Source: SKVL01 sp964559575
Lineage (GTDB): Bacteria > Patescibacteriota > Minisyncoccia > Phycocordibacterales > CSBR16-193
Length of the DNA stretch: 12,154 bases
Direction: 5' to 3'
NCBI GenBank assembly: GCA_964559575.1
Contig: CAZLGQ010000016.1
Coordinates: 1 to 12,154, forward strand
In this document: piece by piece, positions 1 to 6,331 of the stretch
Position numbering within the stretch: the first letter of the stretch is position 1
How the letters are laid out: every line of letters starts with the position of its first letter
Translations under genes and position numbers: made by a program
The notes under the pieces: generated by a model
Databases searched by the model: none
Told to the model about the DNA's origin: nothing
The model's input: the letters and a program-made list of their open reading frames with translations, nothing else

Positions 1-18
1 TTATTTATTTTCATATTC

Positions 19-825
19 CTATTTCTTCATACACCTAACCGAAAGTCCATTGTTTTTGTTCATATTAACTATCCTGTATATCCCTTTATTTTCAGTAAAT
101 ATTTCACGACTTTTAGCGTTTTTTTCATCTTGTTCATCTGATGTCCAAAAGTTGGCATTTGAACCCAAATTACCATAATCTCCATAAGTACGGCGATATC
201 CGGCAGGAAGAGCTTTAAAACCCGATATATCAAACTTTTCACCAAGTATTCCGTTTTTGTTCCATAGATCAGCTTTTCCGGCAAGCTTACTGCCTACATT
301 TTCTCCCCTGTACCATTTTTTTTGGGTTTCTGTAATACTCATACCCAAATATTTCTCAATATTTTTCCAGTCTTTATCAGAAGGTATTTTCCAACCTTCA
401 GGACAGAGCCCCGAAGGGTTAGTTACTGCATAGAAATTATATAAAAGACCGTATGTTTTTAACATCTCTTGGTCCGAGGATATCTTTTTTGATGGATAAT
501 AAAAAGGGAAGGTATGGTCATACAAAGCATAAGATCCTTCCGTATCAGACCACCATTCATTGTGATCTTTTATTTTTGGTATCGGAGTTCCGTCTTTATA
601 AGTAGTTGTTTTTAGATTTTCTGCCATCCAGCACTTATTACCGATATAGATAGTTTTGTATGTATTACCGTCTATGTCGGTTACTGAATGCTTTTCACAG
701 GCGTTTTTTTCAGAATAAACACTGTTTTTCGTATCTTTTTTAAATTCTACTGTTAAAAATAAAAGAAAAATGATAATTCCGATCAAAATTATAAAAATAA
801 TTGGTTTTCGAGGTGTTTTTAACAT
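19..825 (-). CDS. Membrane-anchored FISUMP-domain protein
   Basis: A 268-residue protein. Residues 9-25 form one hydrophobic N-terminal segment (signal anchor), and the rest should lie outside the membrane. From about residue 48 to the end it matches the Fibrobacter succinogenes major paralogous (FISUMP) domain pattern: an opening VTDIDGNTYKT, then IGNKCWMAENLKT, a YGLLYNFYAV block near 125-134, GLCPEGWKIPSD near 139-150, an ALPAGYR block near 205-211, a FWTSDE block near 226-231 and a closing GLSVRCMK. The pattern is complete, so the gene is not truncated. Four cysteines (43, 65, 141, 265) could pair outside the cell. FISUMP domains are lectin-fold-like surface modules of unknown biochemical role, so no ligand is assigned. 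The ATG is followed directly by a Lys/Arg-rich anchor start. A weak AGAAG lies 6 nt upstream. It is the only minus-strand gene here and stands alone, divergent from the Wzy gene. Confidence 0.88.
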   Translation of the reverse strand: MLKTPRKPIIFIILIGIIIFLLFLTVEFKKDTKNSVYSEKNACEKHSVTDIDGNTYKTIYIGNKCWMAENLKTTTYKDGTPIPKIKDHNEWWSDTEGSYALYDHTFPFYYPSKKISSDQEMLKTYGLLYNFYAVTNPSGLCPEGWKIPSDKDWKNIEKYLGMSITETQKKWYRGENVGSKLAGKADLWNKNGILGEKFDISGFKALPAGYRRTYGDYGNLGSNANFWTSDEQDEKNAKSREIFTENKGIYRIVNMNKNNGLSVRCMKK

Positions 826-884
826 GTATTTCTTCTAGAAAATTAAAACACAGAAAAAAGATATTTAAAACTAAAACATAAATA

Positions 885-904
885 AGATCAACAGCTTTTC
901 CACA
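885..904 (+). promoter_or_regulatory. Composite DnaA-box-like motif (copy 1)
   Basis: Two 9-mers in the same orientation, AGATCAACA (885-893) and TTTTCCACA (896-904), are separated by GC. The second differs from the DnaA-box consensus TTATCCACA at one base. It lies in the 173-nt divergent spacer between the FISUMP and Wzy genes, which otherwise shows only AT-rich sequence and no clear promoter for the Wzy gene. The same arrangement recurs at 7715-7734 and 8397-8416. Binding by DnaA is inferred from sequence alone. Confidence 0.4.
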
Positions 905-998
905 GGTTATACCTATTTACTGTAAACAGTTTGTTTTTAACAACTAAAAAGTTTTTAAAAACAACTTTAAAATGGTATATTTCTTTCATATAAGGATC

Positions 999-3404
999 AT
1001 GGAAGATTTAGAAAAGTTTTTAAAATATTTTATTATAGCGGGTATATTTGCAATAGCGGTTTTGGTCCCTTTTGTTTTTTCAAATACTCTTTTCTTTCCT
1101 TACGTAGCCGGTAAAGCTATTTTTTTCAGGGTTGTTGTAACTATTTTAATTGGTGCTTGGATAATTCTTTTTTCTTTAAATAAGCGTTATTTACCTTCTT
1201 TTAACTGGATAACTATTACATTTTTATCTTTTCTGTTTTGGATGGCTATAGCTAATATATTTGGAGATTCTCTGTTTCATAGTTTTTGGTCCAACTTTGA
1301 AAGGATGGAAGGCTATTTAAATCTGATCTATATTTTTGTTTTCTTTTTGGTTTCAGCAAGTGTTCTTGAGAAAAAAACTTGGTTTAGCCTTTTTAAAGTT
1401 TCTATAATCACTGCTATCTTTATGGGTATTATTGCTCTGGGGGAGTATATGGAAGGAGTTAGTCGTGCAGATGGTCTTTTAGGTAATCCTATATATTTGG
1501 CCGGATATATGCTTACTCATGCCTTTTTTGCTTTTTATTTCTTTATTTCCAGAATAAAAGAAAATATTTATATAGCTATTTTTTATCTTTTTACTGCTTT
1601 ATTTTTTATTTTAACAGTTTTGATTACAGGAACTAGAGGGGCAATGTTGGGTCTAGTTGTTGGTATGTTTTTTGCAACTTTGGCAATAGCCTTAAGAAAA
1701 GAAGAAAATACATGGATAAAGAGAGTTGCTTATGGAGGTCTTGGTATCTCTTTAGTTATTGGTGGTATTCTTTTTTCTATAGTTTTGGTTAATAATTATG
1801 AACCTATAAAAGATACTGACTGGACTTCATCTTTTAGAGAGGCGGTCAATGATGTTCCGGTAATGTCTCGTTTTTCAAGGATATCTTTTACCGAAGGTGA
1901 TGCAAAAGCCAGATTTCTTCTGTGGGAGATAGCGGTTGACGGAATAAAAGAAAGACCCTTTTTAGGTAGAGGTCAGGGTAATTATATTAATCTTTTTAAC
2001 TATAAATACAGACCGGAACTTTTTGAAAGAGAGACATGGTTTGATCGGTCTCATAATATCTTTTTGGAATGGGGGGTAGCAGGAGGAATACCCGGAATGC
2101 TTCTATATATAGCCATATTTATTGTATCAGTTTTTCTTTTGTGGAGATCAAAAGATACTGAATACTATACAAAAGTTATGTTTACAGCTCTTCTGTTAGC
2201 TTATGCCATTCATAACTTTTTTGTTTTTGATAATATAACGAGTTACGTATTTTTTGCTCTAATATTTGCTTTTATTGTTACTATTACAACTACTAATGAC
2301 AGCGATGGTAATTCCAAACAAACAGACTCTCTGTTTTCCTTTGAAACCGTTAAGTTTGTTATTTTGCCTTTGGTTATAATATCTTTTTCTGTTTTAACCT
2401 ACGGTGTTCATATAAGGTCTTTACAAGCCAATAGAATGATAACTCAAGGAATGTTGGGGATAGAGTGTGGAAAAACTCTGGGTAACGAACTTGGACGTGG
2501 TCAAATTACTCCGCAGTTTATTAATCAGGTTAGAGGTAGTAGGTGTGAGAGATTTTTACCTTCTGATATTTTTTCCGGTTTGAATCAAAATATAGAATAT
2601 TCATCAAGGGAAATATTTGATCATATATTTATAGAATCTCTTAGTGAGTTTAAAAAAGCTAGAGAAATTTCTCCCATTGCTAAAATAGAATCTATTGAAA
2701 TGCTTTCAACGAGAGCTTCTGATATTTTTAGATCAGAAGCCAGTGATAGTGTTAAAACGGAATTTTTAAAAATCATTGAAGAAGGTTTTGTTGGTATGAC
2801 TAATGATCTAACAGAAAATACCAGATCTTTGATCTTTTTAGGGCATTTTTATCTATCTTTAGAAAGGAATGAAGATGCCATTGAGGTTTTTGAGTCTGCT
2901 TTAGAAACAGCTCCAAATAGACAGCATGTACTTTTACCTTTAGGTAGAAGTTATAGAAAAATAGGGGAGTATGAAAAAGCAAAAGAATCATATCGTCAGG
3001 CACATGAACTTGAACCCCGGTTTGTTGAACCGGCTTTAGGGTATGCAGCTTCTTTGCTTTTAGTTGGGGATGAAAAAGGTTTTGAAAAGGTTTTAGAAGA
3101 TTTTTCTAGGGAGGACATTGTTTTTGAGAATTCATTTAAGAGTTTTTTGGTTGATATTGAAGAGTTTGAGTATTTGATTGATCTTCAAAAAGATAGAATT
3201 GAGATTTTATGGGAGGATTTTTCTGATAAAGATCTAAGCGAAGGCGAAATAAGAAGAATAGGTCAGGAATATGTAGATTTAATGAGATTTTATAAAGAAA
3301 ACGGTGAAGATGAAAAAGCAAGAGATCTAGCTGATGGGTTAGTATCTAAAATTCCGGAACTTGAAAGATCTTTTAATGAGGTAATTGAAGAGTTGGAATT
3401 GTAA
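999..3404 (+). CDS. O-antigen ligase/Wzy-type polymerase with C-terminal TPRs
   Basis: An 801-residue polytopic membrane protein. Roughly residues 8-470 contain about 10-12 hydrophobic helices. The large loop carries the Wzy_C (WaaL/PglL) hallmark: a GRGQGNYINLFNY stretch, then SHNIFLEWG near residue 350 with the conserved His-Asn and the following GxxG. An upstream TGTRGAMLG motif is also typical of the family. After the last helix, about residues 480-800 are soluble, with TPR repeats at about 600-690 (FLGHFYLSLERNEDAIEVF; LGRSYRKIGEYEKAKESY). The family moves lipid-linked glycans onto lipid A, proteins or growing polymers; the acceptor here is unknown. Start choice: an in-frame ATG at 972 would add nine residues, but MEDLEKFLKYF at 999 resembles the usual beginning of this family. 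AAGGA lies only 2 nt before it, too close for normal Shine-Dalgarno use. Confidence 0.88.
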   Translation: MEDLEKFLKYFIIAGIFAIAVLVPFVFSNTLFFPYVAGKAIFFRVVVTILIGAWIILFSLNKRYLPSFNWITITFLSFLFWMAIANIFGDSLFHSFWSNFERMEGYLNLIYIFVFFLVSASVLEKKTWFSLFKVSIITAIFMGIIALGEYMEGVSRADGLLGNPIYLAGYMLTHAFFAFYFFISRIKENIYIAIFYLFTALFFILTVLITGTRGAMLGLVVGMFFATLAIALRKEENTWIKRVAYGGLGISLVIGGILFSIVLVNNYEPIKDTDWTSSFREAVNDVPVMSRFSRISFTEGDAKARFLLWEIAVDGIKERPFLGRGQGNYINLFNYKYRPELFERETWFDRSHNIFLEWGVAGGIPGMLLYIAIFIVSVFLLWRSKDTEYYTKVMFTALLLAYAIHNFFVFDNITSYVFFALIFAFIVTITTTNDSDGNSKQTDSLFSFETVKFVILPLVIISFSVLTYGVHIRSLQANRMITQGMLGIECGKTLGNELGRGQITPQFINQVRGSRCERFLPSDIFSGLNQNIEYSSREIFDHIFIESLSEFKKAREISPIAKIESIEMLSTRASDIFRSEASDSVKTEFLKIIEEGFVGMTNDLTENTRSLIFLGHFYLSLERNEDAIEVFESALETAPNRQHVLLPLGRSYRKIGEYEKAKESYRQAHELEPRFVEPALGYAASLLLVGDEKGFEKVLEDFSREDIVFENSFKSFLVDIEEFEYLIDLQKDRIEILWEDFSDKDLSEGEIRRIGQEYVDLMRFYKENGEDEKARDLADGLVSKIPELERSFNEVIEELEL

Positions 3405-3444
3405 ATAATAGTTGATTTTTAACAGTATAAATATTTTTTTTGTT

Positions 3445-3594
3445 ATGGATAGAAAAATTTTTACTTTTATAAGTTTTTTAATGGTTGGAGTTTCTTTTAT
3501 TTTATTTGTTTTATTTCTTTCAAGTGATATTGATCATACTCCTTATCCTTCTGAATCTAAAGATGACATTAATAAGTCTGTTTTTATTTCTTAA
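3445..3594 (+). CDS. Small single-span membrane protein (49 aa), hypothetical
   Basis: Starts at the ATG of MDRKIFTFISF. It has one strongly hydrophobic helix at about residues 5-26, positive residues before it (inside) and an acidic/polar tail (SSDIDHTPYPSESKDD) after it, so the predicted topology is N-in/C-out. It sits in the 208-nt gap between the Wzy-TPR gene and truB, in the same direction, and ends 18 nt before truB. A TATAAA lies 13 nt upstream of the ATG, but no -35 box matches it. A TTG at 3412 could extend the frame by 11 residues; I prefer the ATG because the added residues are of spacer-like composition. I recognise no family. Its reality rests only on the membrane-protein pattern and position. 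Confidence 0.45.
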   Translation: MDRKIFTFISFLMVGVSFILFVLFLSSDIDHTPYPSESKDDINKSVFIS

Positions 3595-3612
3595 TTTAGA
3601 CCTTGATCTTTT

Positions 3613-4293
3613 ATGAAAAAGATCTCTGAAAGTATAATTTTAATAGATAAACCTTCAGGAATAACTTCTTTTGACTGCATAAGAAGATTAAGACCTATTT
3701 TGGGAGTAAAAAAAATGGGGCATGCCGGTACTCTTGATCCTTTAGCAACTGGACTTATGATAATCGGGGTTGGTAATGAGGGAACAAAAAAACTAAATGA
3801 TTTTAAGGGTCTGGATAAAACTTATGAAGTAAAAGCACTGTTAGGAAAAAAGACAGACACCGGAGATATTGATGGAGAGGTTATTGAGGAGTTGGAGGAG
3901 TTTGATATTGATATTAAAAAAGTTGAAAAAGTAATTAATGACCTAAAAGGAGAAAAAAGTATACCTGCTCCTTTGTATTCAGCTATAAAACATAAAGGGA
4001 AACCTTTGTATTGGTATGCTAGAAAAGGAAAGTCTGTTGAAGTACCTATAAGATCAATGGTGGTTAAAGAGGTTGATTTTTTGGGTATGTACAAAGAAAA
4101 AAATAAAGTTTTTCTTGATTTTTCATTAAAAGTTTCTTCCGGTACTTATGTAAGATCTTTAGTTGAAGAGGTTGGGAAAAGTTTGGGTGTACCAGCTACT
4201 CTTTATGCTCTAAGACGTAATTTTATTGGAGATATTTCTGTTAACGAAGCTTTTTCTTTTAAAGATCTGGAAAATAAAAGATCTTCAGAATAG
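3613..4293 (+). CDS. truB: tRNA pseudouridine(55) synthase TruB, short form
   Basis: Converts U55 in the T-loop of tRNAs to pseudouridine. The 226-residue protein shows the TruB core: ILIDKPSGITSFD (10-21), GHAGTLDPLATG (36-47) with the catalytic Asp at 42, the YEVKALLGKKTDTGDIDGEV segment, and KVSSGTYVRSLVEEVG in the second half. E. coli TruB is about 314 residues. This protein stops shortly after the LGVPATLYALRR segment, so it lacks the C-terminal PUA-like domain. The catalytic core is intact, so it is probably active with fewer tRNA contacts. No Shine-Dalgarno precedes the ATG. It lies 18 nt after the small membrane ORF and may be co-transcribed with it. A 16-bp-stem palindrome follows the stop codon. 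Confidence 0.94.
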   Translation: MKKISESIILIDKPSGITSFDCIRRLRPILGVKKMGHAGTLDPLATGLMIIGVGNEGTKKLNDFKGLDKTYEVKALLGKKTDTGDIDGEVIEELEEFDIDIKKVEKVINDLKGEKSIPAPLYSAIKHKGKPLYWYARKGKSVEVPIRSMVVKEVDFLGMYKEKNKVFLDFSLKVSSGTYVRSLVEEVGKSLGVPATLYALRRNFIGDISVNEAFSFKDLENKRSSE

Positions 4294-4301
4294 ATTTTTT
4301 G

Positions 4302-4338
4302 TTTAAAATATTGATTTAATATAAATCAATATTTTAAA
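4302..4338. repeat. 37-bp perfect inverted repeat
   Basis: Perfect 16-bp arms (4302-4317 and 4323-4338) around a 5-nt AATAT centre. Almost all base pairs are A-T. No T-run follows on either strand, so it is not a standard intrinsic terminator, although as RNA it could protect the 3' end of the truB message. The right arm ends 4 nt before the -35 box of the next promoter, so it could equally be an operator or UP-like element. Confidence 0.7.
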
Positions 4339-4342
4339 ACTG

Positions 4343-4370
4343 TTGTCAAATAAAAGTAAATATGTATTAT
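4343..4370 (+). promoter_or_regulatory. Promoter of the Fn3 gene pair (leaderless type)
   Basis: TTGTCA (4343-4348), a 16-bp spacer, then TATTAT (4365-4370). The -10 box ends 8 nt before the ATG at 4379, so transcription should begin at or next to the start codon. This supports the ATG at 4379 as the start: the upstream TTG at 4343 is the first three bases of the -35 box. Confidence 0.55.
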
Positions 4371-4378
4371 GTAGGTAC

Positions 4379-5059
4379 ATGAATTTTAAACCCTACATCA
4401 AATTTTTAATAATTGGCGGAGTAGTAACCATTTTTTCTTTTGTGGTTTCTTCTTTGGTCTTTTCAACCATTTTTGCCAGCATTGAAAGAAAAGAGCCGGA
4501 TGATAGATGCGGAGAGGTTTTTTTGGAATGGGATCCGGTAGAAAGAGCCAAGGAGTATGAGCTTTATAGAGATGATGAGCTTATATATAAAGGAGAAGAA
4601 CTTCAGTTTTTGGATAGGTATTTAATAATGGGAGATACACACAGTTATAACTTAAAAGCAGTAAATAAAAGTGGAGAAAGCGAACTTTCCAGAACTAGTT
4701 CTATAACTGTTAGTAGGCCCTGTCCACCGGAAAGACCTGAAGATGTAGTTACTCATGATATGCCTTGTGGTGGTTATGTATATTTTGAATGGGAATCAGT
4801 TCCTAGAGCTACTGTTTATGAGGTAAGCAGGAATCCTGTTCCCGGATTTGCCGGTGGACCAAGGGATTGGATGGAAGAAAATACCGTTTACAGAGGTCCT
4901 GAAACAGAGTTTTTTGAAGGGGAATTAAAAGAAGGTGCTTGGTATTCTTACAAGATCAGAGCTGGAAATGATTCGGGTTGGAGTGAATGGACAGGAAAAC
5001 TTATAAAAGCAAGTGATATCTGTCCACCTAGTACTCCTCTTCCTCCAAGGGAAAGATAA
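4379..5059 (+). CDS. Membrane-anchored protein with two cysteine-bounded Fn3 domains
   Basis: Starts at an ATG giving 226 residues. Residues 8-34 are one hydrophobic helix with positive residues before it (signal anchor), placing the rest outside the membrane. Two fibronectin type III-like domains follow, at 44-115 and 130-215. Each has the CGxxxxEW opening, a YELYR or YEVSR strand and a Y(N/K)(L/I)(K/R)A strand near its end. Each domain begins at a cysteine (44, 130) and ends at one in a CPP motif (115, 215), suggesting a disulfide that clamps the two ends. The C-terminus is a short proline-rich tail. The next gene encodes a close structural relative 14 nt downstream. A role in surface adhesion or scaffolding is inferred only from domain type. 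Confidence 0.8.
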   Translation: MNFKPYIKFLIIGGVVTIFSFVVSSLVFSTIFASIERKEPDDRCGEVFLEWDPVERAKEYELYRDDELIYKGEELQFLDRYLIMGDTHSYNLKAVNKSGESELSRTSSITVSRPCPPERPEDVVTHDMPCGGYVYFEWESVPRATVYEVSRNPVPGFAGGPRDWMEENTVYRGPETEFFEGELKEGAWYSYKIRAGNDSGWSEWTGKLIKASDICPPSTPLPPRER

Positions 5060-5073
5060 TGTAAAAAATTAAT

Positions 5074-6186
5074 ATGATATCTTTAAATAAAAAAATATTG
5101 CCTTTTTCAAAGATTTTCTTTTTTCTGTTGTTTTTTCTCTTTATTTTTACGATCTTTGAAAATGAAGTTTTTGCCGGTGAAAAGTGTGGTCAGATAACCA
5201 TTGATTGGACTGAGTCAAAAAATGCTGAAGAGTATGAGCTTTATAGAAATGGAAGGTCTGTATATTTAGGCGAGGATAATTCTTTTACGGATTCTGATCT
5301 GGTTTTTGGTCGTAATTATAGGTATAAAGTAAGGGCTATAAATAGAGCCGGAGTAAGTGATTTTTCCAATGAAGTTGTAATTAGAGCAGATACGGTCTGT
5401 TCACCGGAAAAACCGTCTGGATTTTTTGTTCATTCTTTTTCCTGTGGAGGTAAAACGTTTGTTTTTTGGAATCCTTCTCCTGGGGCGAATAGATATGAGT
5501 TAAAAAGAGGAAGGGAGGTTATTTATGAAGGTTCAAATAATTATTTTTTTGATTCCGGTTTAAGAGTAGACAGAAGATACAATTACTCTGTCAGAGCCGG
5601 AAATGCCGGAGGGTGGAGTAAGGAAGTATCAGAAACAGGTTATTCTTCAGATATCTGCCCACCACAGGCTCCGGAAGATGTTTCTGATAAAAGAGAAGCT
5701 GTTGGAACCGAAGGTAGGGCTAACATATCTACTAGAAATTTACCCAGAGATGGTTTGACTATAACAAGAGGAGGAAACATTATCTCTTTTGATGTAAATG
5801 CCAGACATTCAGATATGAAAATTAAAAGAGTTGATATTTTCTTTGATAAAGATCCTAGAAGGTATTTGGAAGATATTAGAATAAGAACCGGATTTAGGGA
5901 TTCTGTTACTTTGCCTATAAACAGAGATACAGTTACCTCTATAGATAGGGGTAATGAGTACAGAGTTCGTTTTTCCGATCTGTCTTTTGATATCTCGGAA
6001 GATAGAACAAGGAGATTAACTGTTCGTGTTACTCCTAAAGATGAGGTCTCGGATTTTAATGATATTTCTGTCTATTTAAAGAACAGTTCAATCAGAATGG
6101 AAGATACTCTTTTTATTCAACATTTTATTCCTACAGAAAACGGTGGTTTAGATGGTGATTTTGTAAGAACTTTTAATATTCGTTGA
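5074..6186 (+). CDS. Secreted protein with two cysteine-bounded Fn3 domains and a C-terminal beta-rich domain
   Basis: A 370-residue protein. Residues 1-34 are a Sec signal peptide: KK near residue 6, a very hydrophobic core at 14-28, and likely cleavage after VFA34. Fn3-like domains at 38-109 and 124-195 repeat the pattern of the upstream gene, including YELYRNG and YKVRAIN strands and a cysteine at both ends of each domain (38/109, 124/195). Residues about 215-370 have a strand-rich alternating pattern (ISFDVNARH, IKRVDIFFD, RRLTVRVT, FVRTFNIR) and no cysteine; I do not recognise this domain. The gene follows its paralogue after 14 nt, so the two form an operon and probably arose by duplication. 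The product lacks a membrane anchor, so a partnership with the anchored neighbour is plausible but unproven. It ends in TGA. Confidence 0.8.
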   Translation: MISLNKKILPFSKIFFFLLFFLFIFTIFENEVFAGEKCGQITIDWTESKNAEEYELYRNGRSVYLGEDNSFTDSDLVFGRNYRYKVRAINRAGVSDFSNEVVIRADTVCSPEKPSGFFVHSFSCGGKTFVFWNPSPGANRYELKRGREVIYEGSNNYFFDSGLRVDRRYNYSVRAGNAGGWSKEVSETGYSSDICPPQAPEDVSDKREAVGTEGRANISTRNLPRDGLTITRGGNIISFDVNARHSDMKIKRVDIFFDKDPRRYLEDIRIRTGFRDSVTLPINRDTVTSIDRGNEYRVRFSDLSFDISEDRTRRLTVRVTPKDEVSDFNDISVYLKNSSIRMEDTLFIQHFIPTENGGLDGDFVRTFNIR

Positions 6187-6210
6187 TCTTTGATTTTTTA
6201 TCATTTTAAT

Positions 6211-6219
6211 TTATCCACA
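6211..6219 (+). promoter_or_regulatory. Perfect DnaA-box sequence
   Basis: TTATCCACA matches the bacterial DnaA-box consensus exactly. It lies in the 145-nt spacer between the second Fn3 gene and the HhH-PKD gene. The upstream partner 9-mer seen at the other sites is only partly present (TTATCATTT at 6198-6206, gap 4 nt). Confidence 0.4.
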
Positions 6220-6239
6220 AATTTTATTTTAAAAATTTG
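6218..6239 (+). terminator. Weak AT-rich hairpin, possible terminator of the Fn3 operon
   Basis: 8-bp arms (6218-6225 and 6232-6239) around a 6-nt loop, followed by G and five T. The stem is nearly all A-T, so termination would be weak. It overlaps the last two bases of the DnaA-box-like site. The only support is its place after the Fn3 pair and the short T-run. Confidence 0.3.
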
Positions 6240-6255
6240 GTTTTTGAGTTTTAAT

Positions 6256-6319
6256 ACCTTTAAGGTTCATACTTTTATTACTAAATAACTTTCTAAGTTG
6301 TTTTTAAAAAGCTTAGAAA
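6256..6319. repeat. Two inverted repeats upstream of the HhH-PKD gene
   Basis: An 11-nt operator-sized palindrome, ACCTT-T-AAGGT (6256-6266), is followed by a longer inverted repeat with 8-bp arms TTTCTAAG (6290-6297) and CTTAGAAA (6312-6319). The second ends 12 nt before the ATG, where a promoter would be expected, but I see no clear -35/-10 pair. They could be protein-binding sites or leader RNA structure. Confidence 0.35.
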
Positions 6320-6331
6320 TTAAAAATTAAT

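Noticed and set aside
3412..3444. TTG start extending the small membrane ORF by 11 residues
   Set aside because: The added residues are spacer-like, and an ATG followed by a typical basic-then-hydrophobic start is available at 3445.
4343..4378. TTG start for the first Fn3 gene
   Set aside because: The TTG is part of a -35 box (TTGTCA) whose -10 partner ends 8 nt before the ATG at 4379; the signal anchor is complete from that ATG.
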